Shown: positions 30,265-41,318 of the stretch, one piece after another | Layout: each line of letters begins with the position of its first letter | Numbering within the stretch: the first letter of the stretch is position 1 | Source: Torymus aiolomorphi | Lineage: Eukaryota; Arthropoda; Insecta; Hymenoptera; Torymidae | DNA: 64,000 nt | Assembly (NCBI GenBank): GCA_036365515.1 | Contig: CM070875.1 | Span: 94,861,128 to 94,925,127, forward strand | Direction: 5' to 3' | Made by a program: the position numbers and the translations under genes | Notes under the pieces: generated by a model | What the model saw: the letters and a program-made list of their open reading frames with translations, nothing else | Told to the model about the DNA's origin: nothing | Database searches by the model: none

Positions 30265-30311
30265 TAGCCGACGTTTCGGGAGCGTTAGATATACTCCCCT
30301 CTTCAGGGCTA
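30265..30311 (-). ncRNA. Hammerhead ribozyme motif (PLE-D left arm)
   Basis: This is the reverse-strand copy of the motif at 33,848-33,894, with identical core and stems. Confidence 0.75.
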
Positions 30312-30979
30312 CAAGATATGTAAAAATGGTAAATGTACAACGTCATGATATTTTTTTAAATAAGAAAAACAAGTCGGAGAATTCCATAAAATTTGTTACC
30401 ATAAATAATTATTCAGTCATTATTAAAACATTCGGTCCTGCCGCACATACATCCACGAGAACTACACCAAACTTTGAGGAAAACGTTAAGAAAATTCAAA
30501 ATTTAAAAAATAATATTGTATTGAATTAAGAATAAAATAGATATCAAACTGTAACTTACTACCAACTTATGCGTAATTCTCTCATGATTACTATCGGATA
30601 AGGCGAGTGCCATCTCCGATAAATAAACTAACAATGAGAGGCATATGTGACTTGTTAAACGGGGGAACAATAGGCGATTTTGGAAAAACTGTTGGGGATC
30701 AAGGGTAGGGAGGCAAGAGCTGGAAGTGGGAGAAACGGCACACGGAGCTGTTCGAGTGATATAGGAGAGCACGAAACGAGGAAGTGGGCAGAGCTAAGCC
30801 TATACAGCGAGAGAGTCCTCGCTAAGTAAACGTGCTCGTGTGTGCCACTTCCACGTTCACGTGCGCTCCCAATCATTCGGCAGGCTCATGGACGTATAGA
30901 ATGGGGAAAAGGAGTATGGAAAGGCGAATGCACCGACACACAGCACCGAGCTAAGAATTGCAATGCAGTCTGATCAATT

Positions 30980-31450
30980 TCACAGTGTCTTTATATGTTT
31001 TTTTAGAAATTGGGTGTCTTCTATGCGGTTAAGAGTATTGCTGTGATAGTAGATGTTAAGCATTTCCGAAAAAGAGCGTCTAAAAAAGTTAGATTCTTTG
31101 TCAAGGATTTTGGCTTTTTCGAAGTCTATATTGTGCCCTGTTTCTGACACATGCATGGCTAAGGCAGAAGTATTAACGCAATTTTTTACGTCTCTATTGT
31201 GTTCATTAATACGTAAATTCATTTTTCTTTTGCTCATTCCAATATAAGTTGAAGAGCAGTTATGGCAATCTATTTTATAAACAATACCACTGGTGTCAAG
31301 CTTACGGAGGTGGTCCTTTCCTAAGGTTATTATGCAGTTGAATTTATTAATGGTACTATTGATTGGGATAATATTATTTTGGAAAAGGATATGATTAATT
31401 TTAGGAGTCAGATGTTTAATAAACGGTAAAAGTATTTTTGGCTTTAACAA
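30980..31450 (-). pseudogene. PLE-D inverted 3' fragment (GIY-YIG endonuclease)
   Basis: The minus-strand ORF duplicates the endonuclease half of the PLE-D protein: SGIVYKIDCHNCSSTYIGMS and NLRINEHNRDVK. The GIY-YIG core is intact. No reverse transcriptase precedes it on this strand. Confidence 0.88.
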
Positions 31451-31665
31451 AGTAGCGCGTGAGATTCTATTAGTGATAGTGTTATTATTATGACTGTTAC
31501 GGATGTATTCGAGTCTAATCCCGAAGTATTGGTTTATTATTTCGCGTGGATAGTTATTGCATAGAAGATAGTGGAAAGAAAGGTCGAGATTACTACGGTG
31601 GAATTGTGGGTCGGAGAGTTTTATGGACTTGTCAACAAGGTTGTAGATAATGGCTATTTTTATTT

Positions 31666-33208
31666 TTTAACTGGGAAAACAAAGGTGTTTTAGATACAGA
31701 CGAATGTTTCTCACACGTGTTACGGGCAGATATTAACGTCACTAATCTTGCTAGAGCTTACGCCTTAGTAAAGATCCATAAAGAAGGCAATCCAATAAGA
31801 ATCATTGTGTCAGCCGTAGGTAGTCCTACTTATGCCTTAGATAAAAGCCTCTCCCTTCTGTTTCATAAATATTTTCCACGCCCGAAATCCTCAATTAAAA
31901 ACAGCTTTGAATTAAAAGAAATAACCGACAATTTAAAAATTACAGATGAGTATGAGTTAGTTTCTTTTGACGTAGTGTCCTTGTTTACCAACATCCCAGC
32001 TGATCTTGTTTTACAAGCTGTCGCCAAAAAATGGATATACTTGAACAATAAGATCAACCTCTCTAAATTAGAATTTATGCATGGTATAAAACTTCTTTTG
32101 GATTCAACATATTTACAGTTCAATAATAGAATTTATAAACAAATCATGGGTACCCCTATGGGTTTTTGCACTAGCCCTTGGTTTGCTGACATTACTCTTG
32201 AGTCACTTGAAACTACTTGTCTTAATAGTTATAATAATGAGTTATTGCTGTATAGAAGATATGTGGACGATTGCATTCTTATTCCTAAAAAGACAAAACG
32301 GAAGAGATTCTTTCCTCCTTTAATGGATATAATGGTCACCTCCAATTCACCATCGAACGCGAACATAACAACAGCATCTGTTTTTGGACATAGAATTAAT
32401 AAGATCACGCGACAATAGAATCGTCACCAACTGGTACAGAAAAAACACAGCATCCGGACGCTACATTAATTATTTTTCCCACCACCCCCACTCTCAAAAA
32501 ATAGCCATTATCTACAACCTTGTTGACAAGTCCATAAAACTCTCCGACCCACAATTCCACCGTAGTAATCTCGACCTTTCTTTCCACTATCTTCTATGCA
32601 ATAACTATCCACGCGAAATAATAAACAAATACTTCGGGATTAGACTCGAATACATCCGTAACAGTCATAATAATAACACTATCACTAATAGAATCTCACG
32701 CGCTACTTTGTTAAAGCCAAAAATACTTTTACCGTTTATTAAACATCTGACTCCTAAAATTAATCATATCCTTTTCCAAAATAATATTATCCCAATCAAT
32801 AGTACCATTAATAAATTCAACTGCATAATAACCTTAGGAAAGGACCACCTCCGTAAGCTTGACACCAGTGGTATTGTTTATAAAATAGATTGCCATAACT
32901 GCTCTTCAACTTATATTGGAATGAGCAAAAGAAAAATGAATTTACGTATTAATGAACACAATAGAGACGTAAAAAATTGCGTTAATACTTCTGCCTTAGC
33001 CATGCATGTGTCAGAAACAGGGCACAATATAGACTTCGAAAAAGCCAAAATCCTTGACAAAGAATCTAACTTTTTTAGACGCTCTTTTTCGGAAATGCTT
33101 AACATCTACTATCACAGCAATACTCTTAACCGCATAAAAGACACCCAATTTCTAAAAAAATCATATAAAGACACTGTGAAATTGATCAGACTGCATTGCA
33201 ATTCTTAG
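31666..33208 (+). pseudogene. PLE-D reverse transcriptase plus GIY-YIG endonuclease, 5' truncated
   Basis: The first part (31,717-32,418) carries LARAYALVKIHKEGNPIRI, LVSFDVVSLFTNIPADLV, MGTPMGFCTSPWFADI and RRYVDDCILI, the full palm with both catalytic Asp motifs. A frame change near 32,390 leads to the second part (32,384-33,208) with NWYRKNTASGRYIN, ILLPFIKHLTPKINHIL and the nuclease SGIVYKIDCHNCSSTYIGMS. The N-terminal region of the protein is absent, as expected for 5' truncation during target-primed reverse transcription. Apart from the frame change, both halves are open, and the arms are almost identical. This is the least decayed PLE here. Confidence 0.9.
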
Positions 33209-33847
33209 CTCGGTGCTGTGTGTCGGTGCATTCGCCTTTCCATACTCCTTTTCCCCATTCTATACGTCCATGAGCCTGCCGAATGATTGGGAGCGCACGT
33301 GAACGTGGAAGTGGCACACACGAGCACGTTTACTTAGCGAGGACTCTCTCGCTGTATAGGCTTAGCTCTGCCCACTTCCTCGTTTCGTGCTCTCCTATAT
33401 CACTCGAACAGCTCCGTGTGCCGTTTCTCCCACTTCCAGCTCTTGCCTCCCTACCCTTGATCCCCAACAGTTTTTCCAAAATCGCCTATTGTTCCCCCGT
33501 TTAACAAGTCACATATGCCTCTCATTGTTAGTTTATTTATCGGAGATGGCACTCGCCTTATCCGATAGTAATCATGAGAGAATTACGCATAAGTTGGTAA
33601 TAAGTTACAGTTTGATATCTATTTTATTCTTAATTCAATACAATATTATTTTTTAAATTTTGAATTTTCTTAACGTTTTCCTCAAAGTTTGGTGTAGTTC
33701 TCGTGGATGTATGTGCGGCAGGACCGAATGTTTTAATAATGACTGAATAATTGTTTATGGTAAAAAATTTTATGGAATTCTCCGACTTGTTTTTCTTATT
33801 TAAAAAAATATCATGACGTTGTACATTTACCATTTTTACATATCTTG

Positions 33848-33894
33848 TAGCCCTGAAGAGGGGAGTATATCTAACGCTCCCGAAACGTCGGCTA
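33848..33894 (+). ncRNA. Hammerhead ribozyme motif (PLE-D right arm)
   Basis: Stem I pairs TAGCC (33,848-33,852) with GGCTA (33,890-33,894). The core is CTGAAGAG (33,853-33,860), stem II is GGGAG/CTCCC, and then GAAAC-GTC (33,882-33,889) gives a two-base-pair stem III (ACGT) and a GUC cleavage triplet. A short stem III is known for Penelope-type hammerheads, which work as dimers. There is one extra G at the start of stem II. The site is about 60 bases from the element end. Confidence 0.78.
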
Positions 33895-33953
33895 ATAAAA
33901 AATAATATTCGCTTATTCATTGGTTCGTTTGATGTCCGCCTTTTCCAAATAAA

Positions 33954-34070
33954 TATAAATTCCTTTGTTCAAATATTCTTCTCCATTATCGCATCTTAAT
34001 TTTTTGACTCTTTTATTAAACTGATTTTCAACTAAGTTAATATAATCAAGTGAGTCGTCTAAACTTTGGA
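33954..34070 (-). pseudogene. Copia-1 integrase fragment
   Basis: The minus strand encodes SLDDSLDYINLVENQFNKRV and KKLRCDNGEEYL, the second catalytic Asp region of a copia integrase. It is the upstream neighbour of the fragment ending at 30,200, before PLE-D inserted. It ends abruptly at a run of 12 C. Confidence 0.82.
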
Positions 34071-35480
34071 CCCCCCCCCCCCATGTAGACATGGAAAAAT
34101 AAGCCAAACGATAATTTAAAAATTTTTTAAACCCAAGTAGGATGTGGGAAATAAGGTCCACGCATATAAGGGAGTCATGTAGATATGAAAAAATAAGCCA
34201 AACGATAATTTAAATAATTTTTAAACCCAAGTAGGCGGGGAGTATGAGGTCCACGCATATAAGGGCGTCCTGTAGACATAAAAAAATAAGACAAACGATA
34301 ACACAACCCCACAAAAAAATGATAAGGTTCTATACTTTAGATCGGATTATCATATCTCGGTGTATTTTGGCCCACTAAATATGATTCCAAGGTCACAATT
34401 CGTTCATTACGTCTGAATTTGGAGATATGATTAGGTACAAGATTTTTTAGATATCTTAAAAAACAAAATAAAAACAATTTTTTTGTTAATCTTTTCTACG
34501 AAACAATGTAGCATTGTTTGCGCCCTTCAAGACCAACTTTACACCATCCCTCTACAATTTTTTATCTCGGAGATCTGAATATATAAATTTCGAGATAGAA
34601 ATGAAGAATTTGATTTTAAGAGATATGTGCGAGTTTACAAAATTCAGGTATTTAGATCTCGGATAAAAAAATTGTAGAGGGATGGTGTAAAGTTGGTCTT
34701 TAAGGGCGCAAACAATGATACATTGTTTTGTGGAGAAGATTAACAAAAAAATTGTTTTTACTTTGTTTTTCAAGATATCTCAAAAATCTTATACGTAATG
34801 ATATCTCCAAATTTAGAAGTGGTGGACGAATTTTGACCTTGGAATCGTACTTAGGGGGCCAAAATACACCGAGATATGATAGTCTGATCTAAAGTACAGA
34901 ACCTTTTCTTCTTTTTTGTGGGGCTGTGTAATTGAAATAATGTTTAAACCCAAATAGGCAGGGAGTATGAGGTCCACGCATATAAGGGAGTCATGTAGAC
35001 ATGAAAAAATAAGCCAAACGATAATTTAAATAATTTTTAAACCCAAGTAGGCAGGGATATGAGGTCCACGCATATAAGGGAGTCATGTAGACATGAAAAA
35101 ATAAGCCATACGATAATTTAAATAATTTTTAAACCCAAGTAAGCAGGGGATATAAGGTGCACGCATATAAGGGAGTCATATAGATATGAAAAAATAAGCC
35201 AAACGATAATTTAAATAATTTTTATACCCAAGTAGGCAGGGATATGAGGTCCACGCATATAAGGGAGTCATGTAGACATGAAAAAATAAGACAAACGATA
35301 ATTTAAATAATTTTTAAACCCAAGTAGGCTGGGGATATGAGGTCCACGCATATAAGGGAGTCATGTAGACATGAAAAAATAAGCAAAAAGATTATTTAAA
35401 GAATTTTAAACCCAAGTAGGCGGGGAATATGAGTTCCACGCATATAAGGGAGACACGTAGACATGTAACAATAAGCATGA
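34071..35480. repeat. 92-bp tandem arrays, central block
   Basis: Copies of the AACCCAAGTAGG unit occupy 34,071-34,301 and 34,932-35,480, split by a 627-bp MITE. The block 35,480-35,612 is a diverged continuation. Confidence 0.85.
34302..34928. mobile_element. 627-bp palindromic MITE with TAA duplications
   Basis: The ends are CACAACCCCACAAAAAA and its near reverse complement. The arms are inverted over most of their length. TAA precedes (34,299-34,301) and follows (34,929-34,931). Alignment to uninterrupted 92-bp repeats confirms that one TAA was duplicated. A 3-bp TWA duplication is typical of PIF/Harbinger elements. Confidence 0.75.
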
Positions 35481-35612
35481 CTATTATTTAAAGAATTATT
35501 ATATTCATGTAGTCCGGCCGCGAGGTCCGCGCATAGAAGGGGTCGAGTTATAGATGTTAAGAATTTTTGAAAAAAAGTCTTGCTTACGTCGCACGTCTAA
35601 GTAACTCCGTTA

Positions 35613-36925
35613 TACGTGGTGTGTTCAAAAAGTAAGGTGACTTTATTTTTTTATCAAAAAATATTTATTTGTTCATCAATATTCATGTTGTCCCCTTGAA
35701 AGTAATCCCCTTCAGATATAATACACTTGTGCCAACACTTTTTCCAACCCTCGAAGCACTTCTGATAAGCATTTTCTGGTATAGCCTTGAGCTCTTCCAG
35801 CGATTCAGTCTTTATCTCCTCAATCGTTGAAAATCTTCGTCCTTTCATGGGTCTCTTCAGTTTTGGGAACAGGAAAAAGACGTAGGGAGCCAAATATGGT
35901 GAATGTGGTGGCTGAGGCATGATTTTGGTTTTGGTTTTGGCCAAAAAATCACGCACAAGCAACGATGAATGAGCAGGTGCATTATCGTGATGCAAAAGCC
36001 ATGAATTATTTTTCCACAAGGCCGGACGTTTTTTTCGTATTGCTTCTCGGAAACGGTGTATATAACTTCAAGGTAATACTCCTTATTAACCGTACGACCT
36101 TGTGGCAAAAACTCCTGATGCACTACGCCGCGGTAATCGAAGAAAACAGTTAGCAAAACTTTGACATTGGAATGAACTTGGCGTGCTTTTTTCGGTCTTG
36201 TCTCTTCTAGGCTCTTCCATTTGGACGATTGGGTTTTGGTTTCGACGTAATAACCATATACCCATGATTCGTCACCAGTTATATAACCCTTCTAAGCCAA
36301 TCAGGATCATCATTGACGTTATCCAACAGCTCCTGGACGATACTCATGCGACGGTTCTTCTAATCAAGATTAAGCAGTTTCGGAACAAACTTCGCTGACA
36401 CACATCTCATGCCCAAAACATCCGAAAAAATTGCATGGCATGAGCCAATCGAGAGGCCGATGTCATCAGCAACTTGTCTAATGGTGATTCGGTGATTCTC
36501 CAACAACATTTTTTTCACTTCTTCAACGTTTTCATCAGTTATTGACGTGCTGAGACGTCCAGAACGAGGTTCGTCATTGGCATCTTCTCGTCCTTCTTGG
36601 AAGAGCTTGTACCACTTATAAACATTTGTTTTCCTCAGAGTAGATCCACCGTATGCCACTGTCAACATTTCCAGTACATTGGAGCACTTAATTCCATTTT
36701 TTACACAAAATTTGATGCAAATTCTTTGATCCATTTTTTTCGACAGCAGAAAATCGCCGAGAACATAAAAAAACTTCTAACCTTTGTGCTTCTCACAAAC
36801 AAAGAAAGAATGCTATAAACTTGAAACTGTAAACACATGTTCGGGACGTGTGTACCAATATAAGAAAAAAAAAAAACGAAAATCGACTGCAAGTAAATCA
36901 CCTTACTTTTTGAACACACCACGTA
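35613..36925 (-). mobile_element. mariner element with inverted termini
   Basis: The terminal sequence TACGTGGTGTGTTCAAAAAG at 35,613 is mirrored at the right end (to 36,925). The TA at each end is the expected target duplication. The interior holds one transposase pseudogene on the minus strand. It lies inside the 92-bp arrays of the foldback element. Confidence 0.9.
35654..36734 (-). pseudogene. mariner transposase, dead
   Basis: The N-terminal part (36,734-36,360) has the paired helix-turn-helix region (IKCSNVLEMLTVAYGGSTL, RKTNVYKWYKLFQEGRED, then GRLSTSITDENVEEV). The catalytic core contains FFDYRGVVHQEFLP (first Asp) and LLHHDNAPAHSS (second Asp). The final motif should read DLAP-x-D-Y. 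Here it is YLAPYVFF, so the third catalytic Asp is Val and the preceding conserved Asp is Tyr. A frame change between 36,150 and 36,360 also splits the gene. This places it in the mariner D34D group. Confidence 0.9.
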
Positions 36926-36949
36926 TGCGTGAAACTCGCGTCACCCGGT

Positions 36950-37260
36950 TACTTGGGTTTGAAAATTATTTGAATAATCGTTTTGCTTATTTTTTCATGT
37001 CTACATGACTCCCATATATGCGTGGACCACATAGTCCCTGCTTACTTGGGCTTAAAAATTATTTAAATTATCGTTTGGCTTATTTCCTCATGTCTACGTG
37101 ACTCCCTTATATGCGTGGACCTTATTTCCCACATCCTACTTGGGTTTAAAAATTACTTAAATAAACGTTTTGCTTATTTTTTTCATGTCTACATGACTTC
37201 CTTACATGCGTGAATCTCATATCCCCCGCCTACTTGGGTATAAAAATGGTTTAAATAATT
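36950..37260. repeat. 92-bp tandem array, right arm
   Basis: Inverted counterparts of the left array occur here, about three copies. Confidence 0.85.
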
Positions 37261-37914
37261 CTCTTGCTTATTGTTGCAGGGCCACGTAATTCCCTAATAT
37301 GCATGGACCCCATATCCCCCGCCTACTTCCCCCCCCCCCCCCCCCCCCCCACCGCCAGTCATCAGTCGGCCAGCAACTTCAAATGTAAAAGGTGGCAACC
37401 CTACCTACAGGAGACGACCAAGTCTTTTCAAATTGTAGTCCGCGCGTCTTTTTCATTGCAATTCATCGGTAAATTGGAGAGATCGCTGATTATAGAGCAA
37501 ATAGAGGAGTAACTTGGAAAAAGGGTAAAATAGAGGATTGAAAAAGAGAGGAAATAGAGGAGACAGTTGCATCCCTGTAATAAACGCAGGCCTCTAACAG
37601 TTATAATAACAGTTATACTATATAGAGTATCATACTCGCAAATCGGCGTACTCGCTCGAAGTTCTGATTCATCTGAATTTGTCATCTGTAACCCTAAGCC
37701 GCTACTAGTCATTTAAATATTTGCGAGGGTAAAAATTTCCATTTTCTATCATCGATCAACCGCGATACTTCCTCACACATACATTTTTTCCGAGTAACAA
37801 TAGTCATACAGAATCACAACCGCACCTAGCCTGACGGGCAGTATTATTTGGTAAACGCAAGCCCAACAATGGATAATAAAATTATGATAAAAATATATTA
37901 AACAATATAGACTA

Positions 37915-38580
37915 TTTACGTTTTGAGAAATAGATTTTGGCGTATGAGGTGGCTAGCGAAATTATTGCTTAAAATTGTTATAAATAATCGACTTGTAATA
38001 TTTTTCATGGTTGTAAATAATTGTAAATAAATCGTAGATTACGTTAGCACTTTGAAAAATTGATTTTGGCGTATGGAGGGGCTGGCGAAATTATTGCTCA
38101 AAATTGTTATAAATAATCGATTTTTACCAGTTTTTATGGTTGTAAATAATTGTAAATAAATCGTAGATTACGTTAGCACTTTGAAAAATTGATTTTGGCG
38201 TATGGGGGGGCTGGCGAAATTATTGCTCAAAATTGTTATAAATAATCGACTTTTACCAGTTTTTGAGGTTGTAAATAATTGTAAATAAATCGTAGATTAC
38301 GTAAGCACTTTGAAAAATTATTTTGGCGTATGGGGGGGCTGGCGAAATTATTGCTTAAATTTGTTATAAATAATCGACTTTTACCAGTTTTTGTGGTTGT
38401 TAATAATTGTAAATAAATCGTAGATTACGTTAGCACTTTGAAAAATTGATTTTGGCGTATGGGGGGGCTGGCGAAATTATTGCTCAAAATTGTTATAAAT
38501 AATCGACTTTTACCAGTTTTTGTGGTTGTAAATAATTGTAAATAAATCGTAGATTACGATACCGTTCTGGAAATTGTGGT
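37915..38580. repeat. 128-bp tandem array, right arm
   Basis: About five inverted copies occur, with the ACGTTAGCAC motif spaced 128-129 bases apart. Confidence 0.9.
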
Positions 38581-38757
38581 TTTTTTATGTGGCGACTGGC
38601 GAAATATTCCCCCCCCCCCCTTTGTTTGTTTATAACTTTGTTTATACACTTGTAAAAAAATCGATTGTGGTTGTAATTAATTGTAAAGAAAGTGTACAAA
38701 ATTATCCAATTGCTTATTGTAGGATTAGTGATTTGGGGGAGTGGGGGAAATGGACGT

Positions 38758-39335
38758 CTTCTGGATCGGGTTTCCAAGAGACAAATTCTGAACATTTTCT
38801 ATTAACCCTAGTTGCAAATAAGTCAATATCAGGTCTGCCAAAGTGGCCTACAATTATATCAAAACTTATGTTATTAATTTCCCATTCTGTGTCATCATTA
38901 AGTATTCGCGATAATGTGTCAGCATCTTTATTATCCGCTGATGCAATGTATGAAGCAAACACAAATATTCTCCAATCTTCCGCCCAACCCCAAATATCTT
39001 TAGATAATTTACTGTAAGACTGGTAACGTACGCCCTCCATCTTATTTACATACAAAATAGCTGTGGTATTATCCACCCTTAATAAGATTTGGTAATTTCG
39101 TAGATGGCTAGCTATGGTCTTTAGTGCAAATCTAACTGCTAAGAGTTCTTTACAGTTTATATAAAAATTTTTCTGAGTGTCATCCCAGAAACCAAAAATA
39201 TTAGCTGAGCTGGCAGTAGCTCCTCAGCCTACATCCGAAGCGTCAGAAAATATTTCTACAACAAACTCACCCGTTTTAAAACAGTTTTCCGCTAGTGGAA
39301 GCTTAGCAATCCACCATTTCAGATCAGGCAGAAAC
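38758..39335 (-). pseudogene. DIRS-type RNase H fragment
   Basis: The minus strand encodes KWWIAKLPLAENCF and FSDASDVG, then KNFYINCKELLAV, DNTTAILYVNKM and ADTLSRILNDDTEWE. It ends PDIDLFATRVNRKC and SWKPDPE. This is the RNase H and tether of DIRS-like tyrosine-recombinase retrotransposons. One TGA replaces an expected Trp after SDVG. The gene is cut by the foldback element at 38,757 and continues at 24,026. Upstream it fuses with a minisatellite at about 39,335. No recombinase or terminal repeats are seen. Confidence 0.85.
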
Positions 39336-40440
39336 GTGCTCGAAAATGCCCCGAAGGTGGGCCCGATAAGGTGCCCAAAATCGAGATCGAAAACGTGCTC
39401 GAAAATGTCCCAGAAAATGAGCTCGATTAGGTGCCCGATATAGAGCTCGAAAACATGCTCGAAAATGTCCCAGAAAATGTGCTTGGTAAGGTACCCGAAA
39501 TCGCGCATGAAAACATTCTTGTAAATATCCCCGAAAATATCCTCGATAATCTGCCCGAAATTGGGCTCGAAAACGTACTCGAAATTAGGACGAAAACGTA
39601 AAATCGAGCTCGAAAATATCCCCGAAAATGTGCTTGATAAGGTGCCCGAAATCGAACTTGAAAACGTCCTAGCAAATGTCGCCAAAAATGTGCTTGATAA
39701 GGCACCCGATATCGAGCTCCATAACATGCCTGAAAATGTCCTCGAAAATGTACTCTATAATAGGCCTGAAATCGAGCTCGAAAACGTGCTCGCGAAGATG
39801 GGCCCGATAAGGTGCCTGAAATCAAGCTCGAAAACGTACACGTAAATGTCCCAGAAAATGTGCGTTATGAGGTGCCTGAAATCGAGCTCGAAACCGTACT
39901 TGAAATTACTTCCGAAAACATGAAATCGAACCGAAATCGAACTCAAAAATGCCCAATAAGATGTTCGAAATCGAGCTCCAAAACGTGCTCGCGAAAATGG
40001 GCCCGATAAGGTGCCCGACACCGAGCTCAGAAACGTGCTTCAAAATGTCCCCGAAAATGTGTTTCATAAGGTGCCCGGAAACGTGCTCGAAAACGTGCCC
40101 GAAAACGTGCCCAAAAATGTCCCCGCAAATGTGCTCTATAAGGGGCCTGAAATCGATCTCGAACACGTGCTCGCGAAAATGTGCCCGATAAGAAGCCCGA
40201 AAACGAGCTCGAAAACGTACTAAAAAATGTCCCCGAAAATGTGCTTGGTAAGGTGCCCGAAATTGAGCTCGAAAACATACTTGAAATGAAGCACGCAAAT
40301 GTAAAATCGAGTCGAAATCGAGCTCCTGAAATTGGAAAAGGTCGTGAAATCGATCTCGAAATCGAGCAAAATCGAGGAGAAATCGAGCAGAACCGGGAGA
40401 GCCCCTCGATTCGAGCCCGAAATCGGGCTTGATTTCGGAC
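39335..40440. repeat. 1.1-kb degenerate 12-bp minisatellite
   Basis: Successive 12-bp units such as GAAAACGTGCTC, GAAAATGTCCCC, GATAAGGTGCCC and GAAATCGAGCTC follow each other in register. They form higher-order blocks of roughly 80-110 bp. The 12-bp phase keeps several frames open on both strands, giving spurious four-residue repeat proteins. Confidence 0.85.
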
Positions 40441-41318
40441 TTGCTATTATTAATATAGGAAATTGCTGTCAATTTCGATGATCGAATGGTCACTTTACGA
40501 AAACAGATGTGCAAAATTGTGATAATCAAATCCATTGGATTTCAAATTCCAAAATATAATAGTTCATTTTATTTTTATAATAAATCCCGTATGTAAATTT
40601 AATTTTTTTTTTCATCTTTATACTAATATGACTTTAATAATGTGTTTCGATATTTTAAAACCCATTTAAGTAATTGTTTTCCATCAAAAGCCTGTAAAAA
40701 AGGTAAACAAAAATCAATTTTTTCGTCGTTTTAAAGATAGTAAGCCCCCTTCCAACCATATCATCACAAATTTTTTTAATTTTTGCTCAAAACTATTTTT
40801 TTTAGGTTCAGAATAACATATAAAATTCAAAAATTCAAGAAAAAAAATTAGATTTTTTGAAAATTTTTAGGATTAAAACCGCCTTAACGCAAGGGATCAA
40901 TACATTAGTTTGAGGAAGTATCTAATATAAATTCATAGATGTACAACAATTCACAATCAACTTGTTATTATTGCAGTTTATTACAGAATTAAGTCTGCTC
41001 GCTTCGAGCGTCAGATTTGAAATCGTCGTTTTTTAACGGACACAAACTTATACCGTACAAACAATATCTTATTAAATAAATTATACTGTTATAAATTTAA
41101 TTTTGGAAAATTAAAGCACTGACCTAGTAAAAATGCTACATAACGGTAGCAATATTGTGGTAGAAACAAACTGTTAAAAAATTTGCAACTTTTATTTATT
41201 TAAACTTTTGGCTGTATTTTGGGTCTTCGCAGATTTACGAGGATAACGGGAAAATAGAAGAGGAATGAATAGAAAACTAACAGAATATTTATTTTACTAT
41301 TATGTATACCTTTCGTTT
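40440..41318. other. AT-rich intergenic DNA
   Basis: I see no gene or repeat family here. A minus-strand AATAAA at about 41,290 probably ends the gene at 41,319. Confidence 0.5.

Larger units (their letters stand above)
30206..33953. mobile_element. PLE-D: Penelope-like element inserted in copia-1 integrase
   Basis: Near-identical inverted arms of about 1.455 kb (30,206-31,660 and 32,498-33,953) surround an 837-bp spacer. The plus-oriented copy begins in the spacer with reverse transcriptase and runs to the right end. The left arm is an inverted 3' fragment. The insertion separates the integrase core of copia-1. Flanks share an imperfect AAATTTATA-type repeat that might be a degenerate target duplication. 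Confidence 0.85.
24027..38757. mobile_element. 14.7-kb foldback-like element with long inverted arms
   Basis: The termini are ACGTCCATTTCCCC and its reverse complement, flanked by the exact 9-bp duplication CTTCTGGAT. Arms of about 1.7 kb each consist of a terminal block, a 128-bp tandem array, a unique stretch (24,745-25,390 against 37,260-37,910) and a 92-bp tandem array. A 9-bp duplication with arms made of tandem repeats is the hallmark of Drosophila FB-type foldback elements and also fits Mutator-like elements. No transposase of its own is visible. The interior is filled by a gag-like gene, copia, PLE-D, MITEs and a mariner. Confidence 0.82.

Noticed and set aside
30503..30876. Ser/Leu-rich short ORFs in both PLE-D arms
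   Set aside because: They lie in the 3' non-coding part of the element and are mirrored by the inverted copy.
24180..35480. Regularly spaced 128-bp and 92-bp arrays that superficially resemble CRISPR arrays
   Set aside because: The units are tandem with no unique spacers, and the context is eukaryotic foldback DNA.
39561..40535. Open reading frames of 60-209 codons on both strands
   Set aside because: They exist only because of the 12-bp period of the minisatellite; the peptides are low-complexity repeats in every frame.
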